This document shows positions 7,201-10,723 of a stretch of 10,723 nucleotides of DNA, piece by piece. The translations under genes and the position numbers were made by a program. The notes below the pieces were generated by a model, which saw only the letters and a list, made by a program, of their open reading frames with translations, was not told the origin of the DNA and ran no database searches. The DNA lies in contig JBGPND010000182.1 in NCBI GenBank assembly GCA_041487355.1, positions 1-10,723 on the forward strand, read 5' to 3'. Position 1 is the stretch's first letter. Each line of letters begins with the position of its first letter. Origin of the DNA: JAMXLO01 sp041487355 (GTDB taxonomy: Bacteria > Pseudomonadota > Alphaproteobacteria > Acetobacterales > Acetobacteraceae).

Positions 7201-7717
7201 TGCACGGCTGCACGTCGCCCGGGCGCTGCTGCGCGCCGGCATCGATCGTTTCCGCAGAGATGAGCAGGGTCCCTTGCTGCGTACGGCCGGCGCGCATTTC
7301 GCGCTGCTGACGGACGGCCGCTACGTGCGACTGGAAGTCGACCATGATTCTGCCGGTCGCACGGTGCTGGTCGCGATCCGCGACACCGGCGTGGAGTGTC
7401 CCGTGGAAGCGCTGAGCGACGGCGCGCGCGACCAGCTCTATCTGGCGTTGCGCGCCGCTGCGATCGACGCCCATGCGGCGAAGGCCGAGCCGCTGCCCTT
7501 CATCGCTGACGACCTGCTGGTCAACTTCGACGACGCGCGCGCCGCCGCAGCCATCGCGCTTCTCGCCCAGCTCGGGCGGACCACGCAAGTGATCCTGTTC
7601 ACCCACCACGACCACATCGCCGCACTAGCCTCTGAGCAGGCGGGCGTGGCGGTCCAACGTTTGCCTGCCCTGGTTTCGACGGCGAACTCGCGTGTCACCG
7701 CCAATGCCGTCGGCTGA
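4196..7717 (+). CDS. YhaN-like AAA/ABC-type ATPase with long coiled coils (SbcC/Rad50-like, no zinc hook)
   Basis: This 1173-residue cytosolic protein has a split ATPase head. The Walker A motif GANEAGKST is at 32-40, followed by a FGFGHRTDFDFLHG region. Most of residues 190-1040 are Ala/Arg/Glu-rich helix with heptad character. The ABC signature LSDGARDQLYLALR begins at 1073, Walker B and its acidic end LPFIADDLLVNFDD at 1100-1113, and a switch-histidine strand VILFTHHDHI at 1132-1141. The LSxGxRDQLYLALR and DDLLVNFDD forms are those of the YhaN family (AAA_27), not classical SbcC. No CxxC zinc hook is found in the coiled coil, so dimerisation at the far end must differ from Rad50. The usual role is to power and gate the partner nuclease at DNA ends. 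The length is somewhat greater than Bacillus YhaN (about 960 residues, from memory). Start at 4196 is fixed by the MKLIRLDLLRYGHL opening and the overlap with the nuclease stop. Confidence 0.93.
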   Translation: MKLIRLDLLRYGHLSDVALDFPEAAALHVVHGANEAGKSTALAAIADALFGFGHRTDFDFLHGAPQLRVGFALLARDGTVGTFIRRKGRRDTLRDAADQVVPEDALLRFLGGASRELFERSFGLDGAGLRQGGQELLRSGGDAGESLLAGAGLLNLRAAASRLEEEAKSLVGDGRGRRRLSEAVETWRQAQRESEERAVAPRAWQDAMTAHTGAVDELERVQEATRALTAENSRLQRIRRVAPLLSALDAARDDLAPLADAPHFPPDAENRLREAVSARRDAVRDAERESADARRLSTERTALPQDVATLAAQDAIDALAVRRPVVVQAAEDLPKVRAEVVAHRRKVADALEDLGASQAPEAARDAVPIAAARRAVQRLVSQRAVLTDRATSAAQALTAARRRRDQAANALHDAPAPPSPALLRRTIDAVRGEGPLDTDLARAERTFADAASNAAAALAALPLWHGDMAGLVACKLPLPAEADAAASRLDKAAQTVAETRAQADGLATEIATLEEAVSRLGRGETVPTPDAVAAARLVRDRVWRLIRRMHEGGSKPEAEERAGLPAGPLPDSFEALRDDADRLADRRADDAQRVAEYLAARARLDLLRGRRVEKAAALAEADDAAAKAVAAWRALWEPAGVLPKTAAAMTEWRHARAEVLRLADAEVEARSRCDDLALRRARARAALAALWPGETEDETLAGMLLRAETTCAAAEAEVTAHRSRAETLAQEEARLPELDQAVKDVATALDAWHTNWAQAVAALGLPADVLVDAAEAALGAWGRIAETAPAWRADEQRVRDMATSIETFTNEVRAVQARLCEPATDEPAPVIAARLARKLADARKAASNAAELTKRIATHEATAADAAHRLRIAEEELDALRTVAGTADDAELERAIERARDRDRATESIARLGETLLAQGDGHSETALRDEAARIDSDAAVARLAEIETELATLGERREQLSADRTKAEAALATMRDGRDAATKAQEAEDALADARAHAERYARLHVARALLRAGIDRFRRDEQGPLLRTAGAHFALLTDGRYVRLEVDHDSAGRTVLVAIRDTGVECPVEALSDGARDQLYLALRAAAIDAHAAKAEPLPFIADDLLVNFDDARAAAAIALLAQLGRTTQVILFTHHDHIAALASEQAGVAVQRLPALVSTANSRVTANAVG
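5305..5328. repeat. Perfect 24-bp palindrome inside the ATPase gene
   Basis: CGCTGCACGGCG is followed at once by its exact reverse complement, CGCCGTGCAGCG, giving 12-bp arms with no spacer around a central GGCGCGCC. It encodes residues 371-378 (AARRAVQR) of the coiled coil. The palindrome is plain in the sequence; any function is unknown. Confidence 0.85.
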
Positions 7718-7943
7718 CCGCGGCCGCCCCCGCGGGACCAAAAAGCGGCAGTAATGGGTAACCGAACGTCCTTTATGTTGCACTGGCTACGTACCGTGCC
7801 GGGGCATTCCCGCCGCCTCGCTCAAGGCGATGCGATGGTCGGATAACGGTCAGTTTCCCATAAGAGGAGAACCTCGCGCGCGGTGACCGGCGCCGTCCCC
7901 ACCCCGGTTCTGTGGTCTGGCATGGCCGGATCCTCCCTGCTGA
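7718..7943. other. Convergent spacer without a recognisable gene
   Basis: This 226-bp stretch separates the ends of the ATPase gene (plus) and the antitoxin-like gene (minus). It is less GC-rich in the middle (about 7740-7865) than its surroundings. A CCGCGG-ccgccc-CCGCGG stem (7718-7735) follows the ATPase stop directly but has no T-run on the plus strand, so it is not a convincing intrinsic terminator. Small frames such as ATG 7754 (30 codons) and GTG 7883 lack a well-placed ribosome binding site. I see no tRNA, no transposon end and no homology-like peptide. Confidence 0.6.
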
Positions 7944-8264
7944 TCAGCGCGGCTCCGGCGTCACGCGCGGCTGCACGCCGGCCTGCTTTTGCAGATAGCC
8001 GATGATGCCGAACAGATTGCGGGGCTGCGGGTTGCCGCGCGGCCCGAACATGCGAATCCAGCTCTTGGGTTGCGTGCCGATCGCCTCACCAAGCCTCTCG
8101 AAACCAACCGTCGCCTTGATGTGGTCGCGCAGGAGCGCCTTGCCGGTCTCGACATCGCCGGCGAGCATCGTGTCGATCCCTTCGCGCAGCAGCGCCGCGC
8201 CGAATGCCGGATCGTCCGCGACGGGGCGCTGCACCAGTTCCTTGGAGCTTCGTGGCAGGGCCAT
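7944..8264 (-). CDS. Helix-turn-helix antitoxin-like transcriptional regulator, apparently orphan
   Basis: This 106-residue protein resembles the small DNA-binding prophage or addiction-module regulators (COG3636-like). It opens MALPRSSKELVQ, then has DDPAFGAALLREGIDTMLAGDVETGKALLRDHI, and KATVGFERLGEAIGTQPKSWIRMFGPRGNPQPRNLFGIIGYLQ forms the helix-turn-helix and following helix. The GFERLGEAIG and RMFGPRGNPQ-RNLF segments are the family signature. Such proteins normally bind the promoter of, and neutralise, a RelE/HigB-type toxin encoded next door. Here neither the 239 bp upstream nor the 226 bp downstream contains an intact toxin frame, so it looks orphan. GGGA 6 nt before the ATG gives a modest ribosome binding site. 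A weak -35-like TTGACC on the minus strand at 8410-8405 with CATAGG at 8388-8383 is the only promoter hint, and it is poor. It could now act as a stand-alone regulator. Confidence 0.8.
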   Translation of the reverse strand: MALPRSSKELVQRPVADDPAFGAALLREGIDTMLAGDVETGKALLRDHIKATVGFERLGEAIGTQPKSWIRMFGPRGNPQPRNLFGIIGYLQKQAGVQPRVTPEPR

Positions 8265-8324
8265 GCTGCGTCCCGATCATCCGTGCTGCAGCGCTTCCCG
8301 GATCACCTGGGGCCGGCAGGCGAT

Positions 8325-8491
8325 CGCCTGAAGGTAGGCTTTGCCGATGCGATCGCGCGCGCCGACGCGGTGATCATCGGCTCCTATGTGCCGGATGCCG
8401 TGCAGGTCAACGACCGCGTGAACGCGCGTCGCGGCTCCTCACGGAGCACATGCAGCCAGCAACTGCGGAAGACGATCCGGTGCCGCTGTAA
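8325..8491 (+). pseudogene. Possible decayed fragment of a CgeB-type glycosyltransferase
   Basis: In one plus-strand frame, residues encoded from about 8325 to 8425 read FADAIARADAVIIGSYVPDAVQVNDRV. This closely resembles a segment near residue 90 of CgeB-family glycosyltransferases (pattern: ...ADAVIVGSYVPDGV.VG.WV...), as I remember it. The neighbouring frame then reads RERASRLLTEHMQ and stops at 8491, faintly like the family's C-terminal ...VLAEHT.... The middle 250 or so residues are absent and there is a frame change, so if the match is real this is a deletion remnant. No start codon with a ribosome binding site leads into it. The identification rests on memory of the family and may be coincidence in GC-rich DNA. 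Confidence 0.35.
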
Positions 8492-8503
8492 CTCCGCGCG
8501 GTG

Positions 8504-10054
8504 CTAGTTCCTGATCCATTCCTTCATGAAGCGGCCGTAGCAATCACGCTCGCCTGGCATCTTCGGCCAGCCGGCGAGCAGTCGCGCCGTGGCGAGCAGC
8601 AGACGATCACGCAGATGCGTCGAGTTGTGGCGGTACTCCTCGAACGTCGAATGGCTGATCTTCTGGTTGTGCGGATCGTCCTGGAACTTGCACGCCGTGA
8701 CCGCGAGGTTGGCCAGCAGAGGATTGCGATCCCCGCCAGATTGCAGATAGGCATTGGCCACCGCGGTTGCCCGCGCGAAGTCGAACGCCATGATGGCTTC
8801 GTCCTGGTCGCGCAGCAGCGTCTCCGCGGTTCGGCCGGTCGCGTCGAACGCAGCGAACTCCTGCTCGAGCACCGTGCCGAACAGCTTGTTGGCGCGCGCC
8901 GCGTCGTTCACGAAGTTGGCCATCAGATAGAGGATGCGCGGCTGATACGGGTTGTCGCTGGTGCGCATCCAGTAGTTCGCGGTGTTGCAGTAATCGAACG
9001 GATGCTGGCCCTCGGTGAACTTCCGCGGGACAGTCGTGCGCAGAACGAGTTCGGCTGCGCCGATCTGGATGGTGTCGCCAAGACTCCGGAGCGATTTGCC
9101 GTCGCGCAGATGCGCGGTTATCCGGTCCCACACCGTCTGCGCATCGGCTTCCATCAGCAGCCGCACCATCTCCTCGACCTCGGACGGGGTGAGAGGCGTC
9201 AAGTTGGTCTGCTTCAGGGTCTTGCCCGCGTCGGGAAACGCCTCGGTCAGCGTCACGCAGGCTGCATCGTACAGCGAGTAGTACAGCGGCCCGATCGCCA
9301 TGTCCGGCACGCCGGTGTAGTAGACGCCGTGCGCGCGGTCCCAGCCGATGTGGTCGGCGAGGTCGACCACGGCACGGGCGCGCAGCGCTTTGTGGCCGGT
9401 GTTGCGCGCCTTGCGGCCCATCACGGTGTCCTGCAGGTCGATCAGGCCGAGGAACAGCATCTGGTCGCGCAGCTTCGGGCGCACCGCTTCCTCGGCCACC
9501 AGGCCAAGGAACAACCCATAGGAGCGCCGCACGTCGCCGCTCATCGTGGCAATCATGTGCGCGTGCAGCCGCTCGTCGATAGTGCCAGGCTCGACGATCG
9601 GTTCCTGATCATCGTTCCACACCACCGGGCCGTAGCTCGGCGGCGGCACGTTCATGCCCTTCATCGTGGCGTAGCGGCCAGGATATCTGCCCAGCAACTG
9701 ATTCCAGATGTCGAGCCCGGCCGGGATGTACCAGACGCTCTGCAGCATCCCCAGCAGGCGGTACTCTTCCGGCAGATAGGGTGTCAGCGCGGCCGAGGTG
9801 CGCAGGCCCAGGATCGTGTGATCGTTGTTGATCAGCGTAATCTGCCCGTCGCGCACATCGACATGATTGGGCACCTGGACGAAAGGCGCCTCCGCCTCCG
9901 TCACCACGCTGAGCGCATCGCCCACCGAGCGCCCATCGCGCCGCACCAGTTTGAAGAACAGATCAGCCGTGCGCGGCTGATCGCGCTGCAGGATGGCGTC
10001 AGTGAACGCGTCAACCGCATTGTCCTTGCGGATTTCGTCTCTGTTCTGCAACAT
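8504..10054 (-). CDS. Uncharacterised 516-residue protein, co-transcribed with a dienelactone hydrolase
   Basis: I do not recognise this family with confidence. The protein starts MLQNRDEIRKDNAVDAF and looks cytosolic and mostly helical: no signal peptide, no clear membrane segment, balanced composition. Notable His- and aromatic-rich blocks are HAHMIATMSGD, VDLADHIGWDRAHGVYYTG, GPLYYSLYDAACVTL, GQHPFDYCNTANYW, NPYQPRILYLMANFVNDA and the C-terminal HSTFEEYRHNSTHLRDRLLL. Regularly placed histidines in helices suggest a metal- or cofactor-binding enzyme. The C-terminal part (helical hairpins with DPLL-like and HSTFEEYR-like turns) vaguely recalls helical domains of questin-oxidase-like or Rieske-linked proteins; this is an impression only. 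ATG 10054 was chosen because GGGGGAG lies 5 nt upstream and overlaps the stop of the preceding hydrolase gene, 11 bp away. A 528-codon open frame on the opposite strand is a shadow with R/H-rich composition. Coding is sure; function is open. Confidence 0.85.
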   Translation of the reverse strand: MLQNRDEIRKDNAVDAFTDAILQRDQPRTADLFFKLVRRDGRSVGDALSVVTEAEAPFVQVPNHVDVRDGQITLINNDHTILGLRTSAALTPYLPEEYRLLGMLQSVWYIPAGLDIWNQLLGRYPGRYATMKGMNVPPPSYGPVVWNDDQEPIVEPGTIDERLHAHMIATMSGDVRRSYGLFLGLVAEEAVRPKLRDQMLFLGLIDLQDTVMGRKARNTGHKALRARAVVDLADHIGWDRAHGVYYTGVPDMAIGPLYYSLYDAACVTLTEAFPDAGKTLKQTNLTPLTPSEVEEMVRLLMEADAQTVWDRITAHLRDGKSLRSLGDTIQIGAAELVLRTTVPRKFTEGQHPFDYCNTANYWMRTSDNPYQPRILYLMANFVNDAARANKLFGTVLEQEFAAFDATGRTAETLLRDQDEAIMAFDFARATAVANAYLQSGGDRNPLLANLAVTACKFQDDPHNQKISHSTFEEYRHNSTHLRDRLLLATARLLAGWPKMPGERDCYGRFMKEWIRN

Positions 10055-10059
10055 GGCCG

Positions 10060-10066
10060 CTCCCCC
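10060..10066 (-). promoter_or_regulatory. Ribosome binding site of the 516-residue protein gene, overlapping the upstream stop
   Basis: On the minus strand GGGGGAG begins with the last base of the hydrolase TAG stop and ends 5 nt before ATG 10054. It fixes the start at MLQNRDEIRK rather than the longer frame from 10138, which would overlap the hydrolase gene, and it supports operon organisation. Confidence 0.65.
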
Positions 10067-10723
10067 TATCCCAGGCGCCGCCGATAGAGCGCAATGAGCC
10101 GCTCCCAATGCCGCTCCGCGGCTGGTTTGTCGTAGCACCAGCGCTGCGGGAAGGCGAACCCGTGATGGACGCCGGGATACAGCTCGAGCTCGCCCGGGCT
10201 GCCGGCCCGCTCGAACAGACCGCGCAGTTCCTCGACCATCGGCAGCGGTGCCAGTTCGTCATGCTCCGCACAGGCGATGTAGAGCTCGCCCTTCGCCTTG
10301 CCCAGATTGAGATGCGGACTCTCCTCGGCGTCGCTCACCAGCCAGGTGCCGTAGAACGACGCCGCTGCGGCGACGCGGTCAGGGTAGCGCGCGGCGGCGG
10401 CCAACGCGTAGGGGCCGCTCATGCAATAGCCATGCGCACCGACCGGTCCCTGCTTCACGGCGGCCTGACGATCGACGAAGCCGAGCATCGCGCCGACATC
10501 GTCCATCACTGGCGGGATGGTCATCTTCGTGCGCACCGCACGCATGCGCTCACGCTCCGCGCTGCCCTGCTCGAGCACATCGGGACCGAAGAGCGTGTCG
10601 CGGCCGGCGCGGTAATACAGATTGGGCAGCAGCACGTGGTAGCCGACCGTGCCGAGCCGGCGCGCCATGTCGCGCAGCTCCTCGCGGATGCCCGGCGCGT
10701 CCATCAGCAGGAACACGGCGGGG
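10066..10723 (-). CDS. Dienelactone hydrolase family protein (5' end outside window)
   Basis: This is an alpha/beta-hydrolase of the dienelactone hydrolase (carboxymethylenebutenolidase) family. The frame is open to the right edge and reads ...PAVFLLMDAPGIREELRDMARRL, so the true start and the first few dozen residues are missing. The nucleophile elbow GYCMSG uses cysteine (codon at 10425-10423), as dienelactone hydrolases do, in place of serine. The acid is the Asp in CAEHDELAP and the base the first His in HHGF (about 10167-10156). The family hydrolyses dienelactones in chloroaromatic breakdown, but many members act on other esters or lactones, and substrate cannot be told here. It ends 11 bp before the unknown 516-residue protein on the same strand and is very likely in the same operon. 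It is cytosolic by appearance. The family call is secure; the reaction is not. Confidence 0.93.
   Translation of the reverse strand, partial: PAVFLLMDAPGIREELRDMARRLGTVGYHVLLPNLYYRAGRDTLFGPDVLEQGSAERERMRAVRTKMTIPPVMDDVGAMLGFVDRQAAVKQGPVGAHGYCMSGPYALAAAARYPDRVAAAASFYGTWLVSDAEESPHLNLGKAKGELYIACAEHDELAPLPMVEELRGLFERAGSPGELELYPGVHHGFAFPQRWCYDKPAAERHWERLIALYRRRLG

Noticed and set aside
7718..7735. CCGCGG stem after the ATPase gene as an intrinsic terminator
   Set aside because: No T-run follows on the plus strand; the nearby A-run (7740-7744) would serve only the opposite direction, where it precedes the stem instead of following it.
7754..7846. 30-codon plus-strand frame starting ATGGGTAACCG
   Set aside because: No ribosome binding site, no conserved look, and it ends in non-descript sequence.
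7883..8008. Short GTG-initiated plus-strand frame after AAGAGGAGA
   Set aside because: The GAGGAG to GTG distance is about 13 nt, too long; the peptide has no recognisable feature and it overlaps the antitoxin-like gene end.
8383..8410. Minus-strand promoter (TTGACC, 16 nt, CATAGG) for the antitoxin-like gene
   Set aside because: The -35 fits well but the -10 matches only 3 of 6 positions, too weak to list as a promoter.
8434..8447. GCTCC-TCAC-GGAGC stem in the spacer below the 516-residue gene as a terminator
   Set aside because: Only a 5-bp stem and no T-run on either strand.
8501..10087. 528-codon plus-strand open frame opposite the 516-residue gene
   Set aside because: Composition is R/H/V/Q-heavy with no motif and no operon context. 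The minus-strand gene has a proper ribosome binding site, normal composition and an 11-bp operon link.

Overview
The window is compact, very GC-rich bacterial DNA with tightly packed genes, G/C-ending codons and GGAG-type ribosome binding sites. Protein style suggests an alphaproteobacterium, perhaps of the Rhodospirillales/Acetobacteraceae type. That placement is inference, as there is no rRNA or marker gene here.

Layout. (1) 1-2459 holds a complete AmmeMemoRadiSam set in divergent arrangement. The radical SAM enzyme AmrS runs leftward and off the left edge. A fused AmrB-AmrA (Memo + AMMECR1) protein runs rightward, with the two starts only about 40 bp apart. The three domains are conserved together across bacteria and archaea, but their joint function is not established. 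(2) 2480-2842 is a small DUF2255 gene on the minus strand, converging on the fusion gene with a 20-bp gap. (3) 2976-7717 is a two-gene plus-strand operon of the YhaO/YhaN (SbcD/SbcC-like) kind. A metallophosphoesterase nuclease overlaps by 4 nt (ATGA) a 1173-residue coiled-coil ABC-type ATPase without a zinc hook. An 8-bp-stem hairpin sits exactly on the stop/start overlap, and a perfect 24-bp palindrome lies inside the ATPase gene. (4) 7718-8503 is the least ordered part. It has a 226-bp convergent spacer, an orphan helix-turn-helix antitoxin-like gene on the minus strand, and on the plus strand what looks like a decayed scrap of a CgeB-type glycosyltransferase. (5) 8504-10723 is a minus-strand operon. 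A dienelactone-hydrolase-family enzyme, cut by the right edge, is followed after 11 bp by a 516-residue protein whose family I do not recognise.

The most interesting items for an undescribed system are the divergent AmrS / AmrB-AmrA module and the unknown 516-residue protein tied to the hydrolase. The YhaO/YhaN pair is recognisable, but its junction hairpin suggests strict translational coupling. I see no tRNA, rRNA, CRISPR array, insertion sequence or integrase.
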